From: Ooceraea biroi
Lineage: Eukaryota; Arthropoda; Insecta; Hymenoptera; Formicidae
Direction of reading: 5' to 3'
DNA: 64,000 bases
NCBI RefSeq assembly: GCF_003672135.1
Contig: NC_039516.1
Location: 5,501,838-5,565,837 of the forward strand
The position numbers and the translations under genes are program-made. Below, piece after piece: positions 10,133 to 22,761 of this stretch (positions are counted from its first letter, which is position 1; the number at the start of each line of letters is the position of its first letter). Under the pieces are notes generated by a model, which saw nothing but the letters and a program-made list of their open reading frames with translations, was not told the DNA's origin and ran no database searches.

Positions 10133-13100
10133 CTGCAAGCAGGCGTTAAATTAAACCGTTATCGACTCGCATCGATAGCGTGGAGAATATTGTCGTGGGA
10201 GTCTAAGAGATACGGTGATCCTGACACGAGGATCCCGCGATACTTGGATTTTCAGATCCTTGGTTGCTCAGGTGTCATGTCTTTCGCTCTTTATCTCACG
10301 ATTTAAAATATCGTCTAAGATATCGATAGGTTTAACTCTTCGTGTAGCAGATGCGGAAAATTATTATAAGAGTATAAATTTACTGAAATTATTTATTGAA
10401 TGTACAAATGATATTAAGTACCTTAAAATTTAAAATTTGTAGAATTTAAATTATGTATAAAGATTATTATAAATAATCTCACGAGATATAATTGAAAATG
10501 CGGGGCTGTACTTCAGGCCAGTTAATTGCACGTGTCAAAAAGACAAAAAAGGTGCGCATGATTCATGACGACGTGTTTGAATATTATTAAATAATGTTAA
10601 CGTACCGTGTATAACTCCTTTCATACTTTTTTTTGCCTCTCTCGACTTGCTACCGAAGTACGGCCATACATTTTAGTCCGTGAAAATGGAGCAACAAGCA
10701 ACGAGCTTGCCGGGACCGGTCGCGCGAAATTGATCACGCGCATTTAAAATGCACCGCCGCGGAGGCGCATCGTAATTATCGAGAAAGCGTTTCCCGAATT
10801 TCGCGCGCGCTCTCCAGACACGAGCGACGGCATGCATCTCGTCGATTAAGCGATTACCTTAATGCAACGATATGCATGCGGCGACATCGGACGTGCGAGC
10901 GTGACCGACGAATTACGGTCGCGACCCACAATGATGAGTCGGTGTTCCCTGGGCGCCGATGATTATTTATACTTCATAGCTGGACACATCGGCGTGGTGC
11001 CCGACTGCTTTAATTGTGAATCGCGTGGATCACGAGAGCCGAATAAATATTGTTCTTGTGCATTCTAATGCGAACATTAAGCAAAGAATGAAGCGGCACG
11101 AGATTTCCTACTAGTTGCTAATTATCGTATTCATTGTTCTCAAAGCTTCTTGTTTACTTGTGCAACTGTGAAAAATATATTGCATAAAATATTCCTTCTG
11201 GTAGACGTGAAACTGCCGTGACTCATGCTCGTTGAATAGAAAACGCGTTTAGTCAGTAGAGCAAATGGGTAGAGAACAAGATCACAGATATCGTTTTGCT
11301 TGATTTAAATTTTACGCAGTAACGCTCCGCTCGGCGCGGCGAAAAGACGGTCAGGGGAGTTTAGCCGACAGAAACTAACCGAGAACTTCTGGGAGTTCGT
11401 GCCACTTGCGCGAGTCAATTGAGAGAGAAAAGTAGAGACACCCATCGCCCTTTTCTATCTCGCTTGGCAAGTATCGCCGTTCCGTTGGCGGGGTTCCGTT
11501 GATACGCAGAGCGCTTGCCAACCGAATCAACCGGAGTCGAGTGTGCGTGCATGTCCCCATGGGTGCGACGTGAGAGATACGCGATTTCGATATATCACCG
11601 GATATGGGCAAAATAGGAACGTAAATTCGGCGTATGTAAACGAGGGGAAAGGCTCGACACACGAACGGGGGTAGAGCCGGAGATAGGAAAGAGCCGAACG
11701 TGGAATCGTTCCTGCGCCAGGGAAACAAGAAGCGTATGTCTGGCACGGCGTAGTTCGTGCCAAAAAGGTGCGCATCGCCTGTAGCATCCTGCTCTCGGAA
11801 TTTAAAACGGATTTTTCTTTAGCACGAATTTAATGTACACGCATGGAGATCCGGATCTCTGGATCGTTTCCATCCGTGGTCGCTCGAAGCGTCGTCTTTC
11901 TCCGAAAGCTGTCTACGAGCGCGAGCTTCGCGCGCGAGAGTTCTCGCGACATCTTCCTCGATATCTTTACGCGCAATTCTTTTATCGCCCGTTCGGGGCT
12001 ACGTGTCCCGTTTATAATAAGAGATAAAAACGTTCTTCCATAAAACGTTCCCGGCGAATCTCCGCGGAATTATTTAAAATGATATCGTCGTTCGAGGCGA
12101 CTCAAACTCGTTGCTAATCGAGCCCGCCGCAAACGCGGTTGTTAACGCGTCCATTTTTATAGCGATTTCATTCTCCCCCCCCGAAACGAAGGGGACGACG
12201 GCGTCATTGGGCATCAATAACGGGCGAATTCTACGCGATTCATCGGCTCGTAACATCAGTGCCGACATAAAATCGCGCGAGCGGCGCGTTTACTGCCGCC
12301 ATTGGCCGACAATAATGACCTTAATTGGCGCTTAAAGCGGCTTTCCTGCAATATCCCGAGCATGAGTAACGCTCTGATGGTCGGACATGCATCTTCGTAA
12401 AAATCGAGAAGCACGCATGTGCGCGTTTGCTTATCGCGTACTGAGTGATTCAGAGTTACCATTCGTGTCCCCTTCGATGCATGAACGAATAAATGGTCGA
12501 GTTGAAGCCACTCTCTCGCCTTCTTGATTACTACAGCTGCAACAACGTTATAATAAGTTTCCAGGACGTGCGCAAGGTTTTAATTGGCTTGAATAATTGG
12601 CCATTCCCCTCGATATTTTTATGGCTACGAGCTCAATTTTTAAACAGGAGTTGATAATGTTGTGATATGCACACGCACGCAAGACGCGATAGGAATAATA
12701 TTTTATTAAGTAAATTTTGCTTTTCTACAAAATTGTCTGTACACAATTATGAAAACGGTAAACGATTTTGAATCATTCCGCACGCGATCAATACTGAAAT
12801 AAACAATCTGGCGACTAGGCAATATCGGAAACATCGATAACCGCCGTAAATGTCACGGCTTTGCCTAAAATGTTGGGTATTGGTATCTGCGCGTTTACAA
12901 TAACCCACGCGTTGCAATAACGCAGCTTTACGACATAAAAAATGGTCCATTGTCCTCACTCCAGAAAGTTTGTAGCATTACTACGTTATGTCCATCGTGA
13001 ATTTATAGTAAGCTGAAATTTTTCATCATTGTCTTACTTGTATCACATACGTATGTATCACATAGTAAAAAGCATGTTTTTTACGTGCAATATCTTTTTC

Positions 13101-13873
13101 GTTTTCCCGTATTTAGATGATCTTTATTGACGTATTTTCACTGATACAATATTTATTTAATCATAATCTTCCAGACAATAGAAAACTAACTACACAACGA
13201 AATTATTTGTGTAAATAATTCGCGAAATTTTCTATTAAATCAGAAAATGCAACCACGTTGTAGAATAAATTACTCAGAAATATGGAAATGCGCGGAAACC
13301 GCCGTCACGCTTTTGTGGTTGCGTGTTCGCGCGTTTGACTGTCAGCGACATCAAAATCCGGGCGCTATCAATAATTAATATAAGGGACGGTGACCATTTG
13401 CATACTCGATTAGTTCTGGCAGCATCGTCAATGGCACGCTATCGTCGCCCAGTCACGTCACCGGTAGGCGACCCTAAGGAAAGCGAGAGAGCATCGCCTG
13501 GAAAACGAACGTAGTTTACGAGCTGCATGCGAGGCGCAGATGCTTCGAAGGATCCCAGCAGAATCGGCAGTCGAAATCGTGCGTAGACATCGACTCCCTA
13601 GGCGCGCCTCCGCACCATCGTAAAGATTACGACGTGGAAATGAGATATAAGGCGACGTCATATATAGCCAATTTAAGCGACGGCGAGAAAGGCGAGGCGA
13701 AGTCTCGTCTCGATATTATCATATTTGCCGTCAGGTGCGGGCATTCTCATCGCCGATAGCTCTTCCCCCTCGACGGATGGCTTAAATAAAACAAGACGCA
13801 CTCCTCGATCCGCGCGTTTTATAAACGCGAGGAAAGTAATACCATCTGCAGACTATAAAATCATTTCCGTCGA

Positions 13874-13899
13874 AAGAGAGAGACAGAGAAAGAGAGAGA
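13874..13899. repeat. GA-rich microsatellite
   Basis: GAGAGACAGAGAAAGAGAGA-type purine tract inside the kinase intron. Confidence 0.8.
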
Positions 13900-14743
13900 C
13901 CGGGAAAAGTCGAACGGTTGTGCATCCACAAAACCTCGTAGAAGTGTTGCTCTTCCAGCGGATACCTACTCGCGTGTCCGTTCATCCTTGAAGTATTCAA
14001 ATAAATTTTCTGCGTATTGTTGCATTGCAAAACGTGAAGAGTTACTGCCTGTCCCGTTGCTCCCGGGAAACGGTTTTACGTAAATATGAAGAATTGCACT
14101 CCCATGTAATTGGGCCGCTTCGACTTAATGCAATTTCGCAGAACAACCAGGACGCGTCTGACGGTCAGACTTGCAGACCGCCAGAAATCGAGGACAAGAA
14201 TTTTACACAAGCGAATGGCAACAACTCATGAATTCCAATTTTCCCAGTCGCGTCGCACTCGTGCAAGAATCCCGCGATGCGCGCCGACTACGCCGTGCAT
14301 CCAGGAAATAAAATTCGCGACGTATCGAGCACGAAAAATTTTCACCCCACACATCCCTCATCGGCTGGGCCAACCCTGGCTGTCCGTTGATCTCGCGCGC
14401 TGCGTTTTTCACGAGGCTCCGAAATTCTCGAATCGCAAACGCGTCGACGAGGCTGGGGAAGGAGGAGCAGAATGGGTCGCCACGGCCGCGTGTGCGTTCC
14501 CGTCATATTTTCCTACGTACTTTATCTTTCCCGGCGCGTATACACCCTCGTCCCCGTAACTCGATCGTGACGTGCGAGCGCGCGGACTAACAAAATTTTC
14601 AGAGTAAACGAGGTGCGCGATGCTGCGCGGCCGGAGAGCCTCTGATATCGACGTCCTACACATGAATTCAATTACGTCGTACAAGCACACCGAGAGTCCT
14701 CTCCCCGGCGTTTTTTCCTCTCGCCCGGGTCCCTGCGTACGCC

Positions 14744-14770
14744 TCCGCGTGCGTGTGCGTGTGCGCACGT
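14744..14770. repeat. (TGCG)/(TG)n simple repeat
   Basis: Alternating GCGTGTGCGTGTGCG purine-pyrimidine sequence inside the kinase intron, of a type that can favour left-handed DNA. Confidence 0.7.
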
Positions 14771-15094
14771 GCACCCGCGAGCTCGCGTGTTGGGTCAACG
14801 TTCGCGTCCGTAGCAGCCGGGTCACGTACGATGCAGTGCATTAATGGTGCCGGTCCATGCCTCCTCCGTATCGGCACGGAAAGGATCGCAACTCAAAAAA
14901 ATAATTTCCGAGTTCGCACTCGGGGATTGAAACGGGTATAATTCCGGCGAGATCAATCTCCGATGCTTAGTGCAGCGATGGAAACACGTATCTCTCATCG
15001 TCGTGAATAAACACGAGGAACACCTTCGACGTGCTTGCAATATTGATGCCTGCATCTACGAGTCGCGTGTGCTTTAAAATATTTTGGTGGTAAT

Positions 15095-15158
15095 TTAATT
15101 TTCAATTAAATTATTAATTAATTAAATTATTAAAAGTTAATTAATTAAATTTATAGCT
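15095..15158. repeat. AT-rich simple repeat (TTAATTAA)
   Basis: Several overlapping TTAATTAA units with short spacers. This is low-complexity sequence inside the kinase intron. Confidence 0.8.
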
Positions 15159-15722
15159 GAAATAGATAAAATTGAAAAGCTTAAAATTTAGGAGAAATTA
15201 GTTTTCGTTCGAAACTCAGGTTTGCTGCAAAGCAAAACGATTAAAGGGTTGAATAGCTCTTTTGATTCGCAACCGGTTCATAAATGCAACTAAATGGCGT
15301 GTTTAATTAAATCCAGAAAGAGATGGATCATCGCCCTTTCGGGCGTTACGCTAACGGACTCGGCTGTAGTCGAAATTTTAGGACATTCGCGATTTGTCAC
15401 GGAGCTCTGACGAACGTCATGTACCGGGTGAGAGTGGCGTGACTGTAGAGCAACGTAGGATCGACGGGGGGATAGTGCGGCTGTCACTAGAAGAGGGATG
15501 CGCGAGACGAAATAGCATAGTTCCCTTTTGAAAAGGGAATGAATAGATCGTTATACAAAAGCACAATGAACGCGGTTGTCTTGTTGATCGACCGTGGTGA
15601 ATCGCTCTTTGTATTAAGAACTTGATTAAACTTTCGGCGCGGTCAATTAGGGTAAAGAGATTTGATCAATCGTCGAAATTCTCTCGAAACTTGATTGCAC
15701 CCTAAAACGTTTCCTCACTCAC

Positions 15723-15851
15723 CCGGATCGTCTCGTACAACCTCACGATGCTCGGGTGCTGCAGCATCGACAGCACCTTCGCCTCCCTCGTCAGGTTCTT
15801 CATCACATAATCCTTCTTGCCCTGCTCGACGTCTATTATCTTAATCGCCAC
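15723..15851 (-). CDS. Serine/threonine protein kinase exon (VAIK and helix C), HUNK-like
   Basis: This 129-bp exon encodes exactly 43 codons on the minus strand, opening VAIKIIDVEQGKKDYVMKNL and closing with an HPSIVRLYETIR-type segment. It carries the strand beta3 VAIK motif with the ATP-binding lysine, helix C with its conserved Glu (TREAK), and strand beta4 (HPSIVRLYE). The acceptor is TTCTTGTTTCAG and the donor is CCGG|GTGAGT. It is phase 0 at both ends and joins in frame to 9966-10132. The KKD..V.KNL.RE signature before the HP motif is characteristic, from memory, of HUNK and close AMPK-related kinases. The preceding exon with the glycine-rich loop (GxGxFxxV) must be further right on this strand and was not found. 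Subfamily confidence is about 0.6; kinase confidence is very high. Confidence 0.94.
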
Positions 15852-17519
15852 CTGAAACAAGAAGCGAGGAGATTCACATAATTAATCAAGTGCGCAGTTT
15901 AATCCGAACTGTTGTTAAGTAGAAATTAATTATCGAAAGTGTTCTCGGCTCTTTGAATCAACGCGTAATTTTGTCGCGTATCCAAGGAATGATTCAGACG
16001 TGAAGAAATCTGCTAGAGAAAACAATTATATATATTGCCTTCCCTGTATATTATTAATAGCTTTTTATGTGTATTCAGTTGCGCCCATCTGCACTAAAAT
16101 TACGAATGTGTATTATGACGCGTATGTTAAGAACCTCAATGAATTAAGACATTGTTGGCAGGTGAGTAAATAACCGTATGGCATATGGAGCGGTGAGAAA
16201 AAATTTCACGTCAATACGGCGCACCTCCGGTTGAATAAATGCTTTATTCGCGCGCGCGCGTGCATGCACGGCTGCGCCTTGCGCGAGATATTTCTTCCCG
16301 AGCGAAAAAAGAAAACGCGCGAGTTTATCCTCGGGGCTTTCAGGGATCAATCGCCCCGCATTCTCTCCTCGAATTGCCAGCACGTCAAACACCTTCCATA
16401 TGCCTCGTTGAGGAGCCGCTTTTCCACGCGCGGAGGGTGAAGGTGGCAAACGAGAGTGAAAGCGAAAGAGGGTGAACACGGAGGGAGAGGGAAAACGAAA
16501 GAGAAAGAAAGAGACACACCTTAGGATGTTGAATACGCTAAGACAGCCGCGACGCGCAAAGGGAGAATGGTCCCCTGTCCCTTTGATGTGCCGTAAAGGG
16601 CCGGAGGCGGTAATTCGCGCGAACCTAAGCGATTGAAATGGTGGACTTGGTCGCGCCCCTCGCACACCGAGCGTCTCGCGAGCGAGGGTGCGCAAGGGAG
16701 GAAACTGTAACGCCGAATTATGTCAACTGAGGGGTGTACGTGAGTCCCAAATGCAAATTAACTCACGAGAAACGTGTACCGCCACCGCGAAGGTCTTACG
16801 TCTGTCGTCCCTTGTCCAAAGTTGGAGCCGGGAATATGAAGAAAAAGGGGTGGCCTCGGCGCGAATATCTTGAAAGATGAAGAATTATGCTCTGGCAATG
16901 AATAAAGGGGATCTGTGATGAATTTATTTTCAAAGTATTAATATGGAAGAACGTAATATCAAACGGAGCTAAGCGTCACGTTGTATTCGGTGCGTTTAAA
17001 CCTGTCGCTCCTCTTTTCACTCTTTACTTCATAATCTGATTCTCATCTCTCAAGAAGGAACCGGAGGAATTTTTCACGGTAGTTTCGGGGAAGCTCCAGT
17101 CCTCCCGCGTCCTCGAGTTTCCGGGTTGCCCGACAGCAGCGGCTCGCGTATTATTAGCGGCATCATTGGTGCTGGCGTTCTTTGATCTTTCTGCTCTTTC
17201 CGCAGCGAGCGGAAAAGAAATGTGACTATGGATGAGAGGGAGAGAAAGAAAACGGAACGCAGAAATACAGAGGTGGAGGGAAAGGAGCACCCGTGTTCCG
17301 GGAAGGTCTTACCTTTCGCGACGCACGGAATAAGAGAGAGAAAGAAGCAGAGGGAACACAAGGAGGTAGAGACAGAGGGATGAGAGGAGGCTCTTGCGCG
17401 TTGAGCTCAAGGTATGCCTGACAGCCTCCCCAAATGATTTGTGGCGCTCTTCGCCAGATACAAGATACTAATTCTTTAGGCGCTGTCAGTCGACCAGCTA
17501 CCGCTCGCCACTGTCGACT
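15852..17519. other. Non-coding, likely 5' intron of the kinase gene
   Basis: Nothing convincing is seen. A minus-strand open frame of about 183 codons (16144-16695) lies in purine-rich and CpG-rich sequence and shows no domain. The sequence around 17220-17400 is GA-rich on the plus strand. Confidence 0.5.
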
Positions 17520-18215
17520 CGCTCTATTTCCTTCTCTTTTTCTCCCTTCCTGTCTCTTCCTCTTAATCTCCCAGAATTTCTCTCTTGCCTTATCTCCGTT
17601 TGCGTTATGTTACAACTCAGTCAACTGACACACACGTATACACCACTTTCCTTGGCTCATCGCTCCACATTACGATCGTTTCTCCTTCCTCTTGAAACGA
17701 ATTGATCTCGGGAGTGCTAGATAATGCGCGATAATGCGTCAAAATTGCTTGTAAGAACGTTTCCGGGACGATCGAGAGTAGGAGCGCCGCAGCAATTACG
17801 GATTTTACGTGTACAGTCGCTTGTACGAGGTCTCAGCCTGCTCATCTGTCTGATTCTCTTTCTCTTGGCTTATCTCTGTTTGCATTCAGTTACAACTCAG
17901 TCAACTGATGTTCCGTCCTTCATCTTGTCGCTCTTCGTCTTGTTTGCACGTCCCGGTATGCTAAATCAATCTTGGTAGTCGCAACATAATCGGCAATGCG
18001 TCGAAATTACACGCGCGCGCTTGAGTCACTCTTCTGCAAAGTTTCTAGGTACTGCTAGACCGTTCGGATCTCTTCCTGCATCACTGTAATTCTCTTTCTC
18101 CTTTTCCTTTACCTTATTTGCGCTTGTATTATGTTACAACTTAGTCAACTCTGACACGGTCGCTTTTCATCTCATCGCTCTACGTTACCCACCATCGTTG
18201 CTCGCTCGTAAACTT
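17520..18215. repeat. Diverged tandem triplication, unit about 245-280 bp
   Basis: Three copies of a motif resembling TACAACTCAGTCAACT occur at about 17611, 17891 and 18135, spaced 280 and 244 bp. Each is preceded by a CTCTTTCTC...CTTATCT(C)GTTTGC-like stretch. A second motif, AATGCGTCAAAATT-like, recurs at about 17733 and 17995. A third, CATCGCTC(T/C)ACRTTAC-like, follows the first and third copies. The shared order of several motifs argues for old local duplication and not mere low complexity. No coding frame is conserved between the copies. Confidence 0.75.
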
Positions 18216-21200
18216 TCTAAACCGTCGCGGCATGACGGATCGATCCGCGGAATTGAAGGCAAACTGATATCAGTAGTTTGTATGCTTCTCTCAATGCGTC
18301 TCGGAACGTAAGTTGACACGAACGCAAGTTACGAGCTTTCGCATCACGAATTTCGCTGACGACAGCTGTGCATCGGTATAATTTTATCGATACCAGAATA
18401 CCGATATTAAAGTAATACGGTATCAACAAGCAAACGTCGGACATCAATCCTTATCGCTAAATCTTTCATTTGGTTCATAAATCCGTATCCGACGAAGGCC
18501 GTCGTCGCAGCTTTCGCATAAATTCCTTCGCGCGCGAGCGATCTAGATTTGTCGCCGAATTGCGAGACCGTCGCGAGCATGATTCCCGAGCGTATTCGTG
18601 GTTTACGGCTAATGCGACGCAGCATCTTCTTTGAAGCCGAGATAAAATGGGGTCGAGCGACGGTGGCGGTGACGGCGAGGCAAGACGAGGTCGCAGCGAG
18701 GAGACGCGAATAAAGTAGTTCTATTCGCGCGGGCGAGAGAGCCGGGGAAAAGCGGGGTCGCGGGGCCGTAATAATGTTTGCGAAAGCCACATTAAGGTAT
18801 CCATTTTAGAGATCGCTTACTAACGAATGTTTCTGCGTGGGTCGAGATATACGAGCGAACCGCCGCACGGCTATACCCGGGACCCGACCTGTCAAGGTCT
18901 CCTGCGGGGGATACAGGCACGTATATCGTGCCACCAAGCACACGCACATCCCGTACGAATCACGCACATTCGCACATCCTTGGTCCTGCATCCCGATCCG
19001 GCACTGCAGCCAGAATGCAAGATTGTCGCTACGAGCCACACGTTATAGCAGGCTGCACGTGATGCTCAACTCCGGCCCGAGATCGTAATCGAGCAAAGCG
19101 GCTTGATACTTCTTTAACTTGAAATAAATCAGAGGCTTTTAAGAGCTACGCGAGCGTGCGAAGGCGAGTCATAAAGCTGCGTGATACTTCTCGAATTCTT
19201 CGATGAAAATTTGCGATAAAAGATGCGTGAAAATTACGAAGCAAATGTACGCGAACGTTTTCTCTCTTCTCCTTGTTCTACAAAAATGTATATAATAGCA
19301 GATGGCAGCGGTTGCAAACATTTTACAGTGCATAAACATATAAAAGATATTCTGATGCGATTCCGCAGACTTCCTTTTGCTACGTCGGGATACAGATAGA
19401 TTCTTTCTAGTAAAGAGAAATATGGAGGAGCTGCAAGAGGTGCGAAACTACAGCGAGCGGGGGTGGAGTGGTGGACCGAAACGTGACTGCCGGATATCGT
19501 CCGGCCGTTATCATAAACGAGCTGCCAATCGACTGGATTCGCCGCGCGATTCGGTATATATATCGGGACGGGAGCAGCGGCAGCCGGGCTGCTCTTATAA
19601 CTCTCGCGCAATTGGAGGGCCGTAATTCGAAGCGAATAATTGACCGAATGGCGCGGCCGCTGGCGGCGTTTCAGAGGTTTACGGCCAGTGGCACGACCTC
19701 AATTTCGCTCCGGCAATCTCTGCCCGCCCGCCCGCCCGCCTGCTTGCTTGCCGCCAAAAAGCCATGGTCGCGCGAGGGGGCTCTCTCTCCCCGACACTCT
19801 CCGCGTCATCCTGGCCCAAATCCAACCCATCGATCGCCCAACGGTCAGACGATCAACGGACACGCGGTCCGTCGTTAATATGGGGGCCCGACGGATGGAT
19901 GGCTGGATGAATCGCAACGGCAGGGTCACTGAACATAAGCCACGTTGCTGTGAAGGTCTCTGCGCTGATATTTAATTTATTTCCGTAGCAGTTTTACACG
20001 GGTCGAGCAATTCGGATAACGAGCGACGAGAATAACGTCACATTAATATGAAATCCATGAGACGTATACAGAGATCAGTGAATGATTTTAGGCAGGGATG
20101 AATGCCTACATGTTGATAGTCATTCGAGAATAGCCCTTGATTGACGTGGCTTAGCGAAATGAATAATTTTAAAGACAATCTTCTATGTCTTAAAAAGTTT
20201 GAAATCATAAAGTGCTTTTGCTCTGTAGTACGATTCTTCATTACTTCTTACTTTTGTGATAATTGTTTCAAATATAGTTCTCAATACACTATCGATTATT
20301 CTACAGAGGTCGGATACGTCTATTTCGGGTAAGCAAGAATTATATTATTCTGTCGCATGAATTTCTGAAAGATTTATAGGTCCACTTGCTTTATCGGAAA
20401 GCGTGTAGGTTCGGTTTCGAGCCCGCGTGTACCCGCGTAGCTATTAATCCGGCGCGTGGGTATTCGGGTGTTAATCTAATCGGGGTAAATCGAACCCGTC
20501 TATTTCCATTGGACGTTCGCGTACGTTTAATATCCGGCCATTCGTCCGTCGGGGCTCGGGCTCGCACCCCCGAGAGCCGGGGCTTCGAAATTAAAAATCC
20601 GTTCGTATGGTGCGACGGCTCCGAAAAGCTTCATCCGGGCGTGATGTACCTATCTACCTACCTACGCCGAGGATCTGCTACGCGGTCCTCTCGCCGGCTC
20701 GGGGGAGGCGGAGGAAGCTGAATCGCTGTTAGCTGCACCCGGGGATTCCCCGTTACGCTTCGCCGGTTCCACCTGCCTTAGTGCAGGCGCAAAAAAATAT
20801 GGAGAATGCGACCTGAAAAAACCGGGGTGCTCCTCCCCCTCCCTTCACCTCTCTCACGGGTGCCTGTGCAACGGGTAGCATTGTGCGTCCCGACGAAACG
20901 TCGGACAGATAATCACCCGGGGATGGAATCACGAACGACTGTATTTTCAAGACGCGTCTCGTTGAATGGGGGAATTCTTTTCACGGCGTGAGACTCGTTT
21001 GTTCGTCGCGTATAAACAGGATCCGCTCTTGATCCCGATTTCTTCTAGGAAGTTCGTTGTTGGCCCTTGCATTTGATTGTAAATTGAGCAGGAAAACCGT
21101 GAGAGTCGCTGTCACGCTGCCGCGGATCGGAATATTTTATAAAGCAATCGATAATTGCCAATAAGAGATTGTAAGTCTATATTTTGTAACATAAATATTA

Positions 21201-21900
21201 TATTCACATATAGGGAGAATCGATTGTTTGGAGAGATCGACTTTTTGGTCATATCAAAGTCGATATTCCACGTTTGATTTTGCGTAAGCCCTTATTTGAT
21301 TAAAAAAATCATTACATTCAGGTATCGTTAGTTTTATACGATAATGTATCGCGTTTTTAACCTCGGCACGTCAATCCTGGTTCCTTTTAACACGGCTTTA
21401 AAGACGCAGATGCCTCTCTTACCGGAGGTTTAAAGGCGAATACCACGACCACGACGGATTTAATTACGCGGCGGATTGTAAATTTAAGAATTCACACGGT
21501 GCGCGCCCGACTGGAGAAATGCGTCGCGGTAAAGGCGAGGAAAAGAAGACGAAGGAGGGAAAGACGAGGAAGACGACGAAGAAGAAGAAACCACAAACGA
21601 AGGAGGAGAGGAAGAAGGTGGTGAATAAAGAACCAAAGTGGTTCCGACCGGTGAGAGAGGGCATCGGCACGACGGTTAAATTCATTAGGCCGACATCGCA
21701 ATGGCGCGGACGACGATTCTGCACGGAATATCAATGAATTCGTGGGCATGGCGGATCCTGGCGATCGGACTCGCGCGACACATACGGTATTTAGGGTCCG
21801 GCCGGTCGGCGAACATAAATCGAGAGATGCCCGATAAAACGGCCGAAAAAATACGAGTTGCACCCAGAATAAATAACGCGTACTGGGGAGGGATGCTGCG
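18216..21900. other. Non-coding stretch
   Basis: I see no supported gene. A minus-strand open frame of about 127 codons (18407-18790), followed by another of 76 codons (18217-18447), has no recognisable domain. A CCCG tetranucleotide repeat lies at 19722-19740. The rest mixes CpG-rich and AT-rich sequence. Confidence 0.5.
19722..19740. repeat. (CCCG)n tetranucleotide repeat
   Basis: About five CCCG units, followed by two TGCT-like units. Confidence 0.85.
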
Positions 21901-21928
21901 GTCAAACGTGGGGTTATGAATTACAGCT

Positions 21929-22001
21929 TATAAAAGGCGCGCCGCGCGGGGTGGACGGAACGAAGGACACCGGGGGGAGCGAGAGAGGGCTCGTTCAGGG
22001 G
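21929..22001 (+). promoter_or_regulatory. Possible TATA promoter with short first exon and donor
   Basis: TATAAAAG at 21929-21936 is followed by GC-rich sequence. About 70 bp downstream comes CAGGG|GTAAGTCC, a near-consensus splice donor at 22001. The spacing would allow transcription to begin near 21958-21962 and give a non-coding first exon of about 40 bases on the plus strand. No matching acceptor or coding exon was identified, so this is a motif-level suggestion only. Confidence 0.25.
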
Positions 22002-22580
22002 TAAGTCCACTCCACGGATTTTCCGGGAACGAAATTCACTCGTCGGAGACGCCAATCGAGGCGGAAATTTACTTTCCCTCCCTCGATGACGTTCGTCCAC
22101 CTCCGACTCCGAGTTGCTCCGAGCTCCTCCTCGCGCTCTGGTGGTCGACCCACTTTCCGGTACGCACTCGCGCCCTACATGTGTGCATGTATTCGTGTGT
22201 TGGTCTTTCTTGCACGCGCGCGCACCACCCGGCTTGACACCCGCTGGAGAAACATAAACGAGCGCCAAGACCGACTTCAGACGACGACCAGGGAGGTAGA
22301 TGTTTCAGGGTTGAAAGTTTGCGAGAAACGACGCTGATTCGAAAGAGATCGCGCATCTGTTATTATTTTGTCTGATTATTCTTTCGTATTCACACGCATC
22401 TTCCTCCCAAATGGTACGTGTAACAGATGCATTAATCATCGAATGTTTACTGAATTGGATAAAACATGGGGAAAGGAGAAAGAAAAGGAAGCTATTTCAG
22501 CTTTTGCCTCAGGTAGCTCGAATCCCTAGCTACGGGTCCCCGTGCAGAAAATTGTTAGGGCCTAATATGAAAGTAAAGGC

Positions 22581-22681
22581 CCCTATAAGGAATAAATAGG
22601 GATGTCCTAAAAAGGGATGCCCTATCATTGCCACATCGTGGCCCGATTAGATATTATATTTTTTATTATTTCCTTATAAGG
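22581..22681. promoter_or_regulatory. CArG-box pair (SRF/MADS-type sites)
   Basis: CCTTATAAGG at 22672-22681 is a perfect CC(A/T)6GG CArG box. CCCTATAAGG at 22581-22590 differs from the consensus at one position. They lie 91 bp apart in a block dense in AGGG/CCCTA motifs. Binding is inferred from motif match only. Confidence 0.3.
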
Positions 22682-22743
22682 TCCCGAAAAAATATTTGTT
22701 ACATACCATTCTAGGGCCATATTAATATTGAGGAAAATTAATC

Positions 22744-22761
22744 GGGTCCTACTTAGGACCC
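22744..22761. repeat. Short perfect hairpin GGGTCCTA/TAGGACCC
   Basis: Eight-bp arms with a two-base spacer, within the AGGG/CCCTA-rich block at 22500-22800. Confidence 0.7.

Larger units (their letters stand above)
10133..15722 (-). other. Intron between the two visible kinase exons
   Basis: This interval of about 5.6 kb is bounded on the minus strand by GTGAGT after 15723 and TTGCAG before 10132. Inside I see no gene. It holds a GA-rich tract near 13874-13899, a TG/CG-rich tract near 14744-14770, and an AT-rich run with repeated TTAATTAA near 15095-15158. Open frames around 14110-14870 are chance frames in GC-rich sequence. Confidence 0.85.

Noticed and set aside
2575..12492. Shared 17-mer ATGCATGAACGAATAAA near 2578 and 12478
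   Set aside because: The match does not extend beyond 17-18 bases. One such match in 64 kb is compatible with chance.
16144..16695. 183-codon minus-strand open frame
   Set aside because: Purine-rich and CpG-rich composition explains it, and the product has no recognisable motif.
18217..18790. Two overlapping minus-strand frames, 127 and 76 codons
   Set aside because: Considered as a degraded gene or transposon piece, but neither product resembles a family I know and no splice sites frame them.
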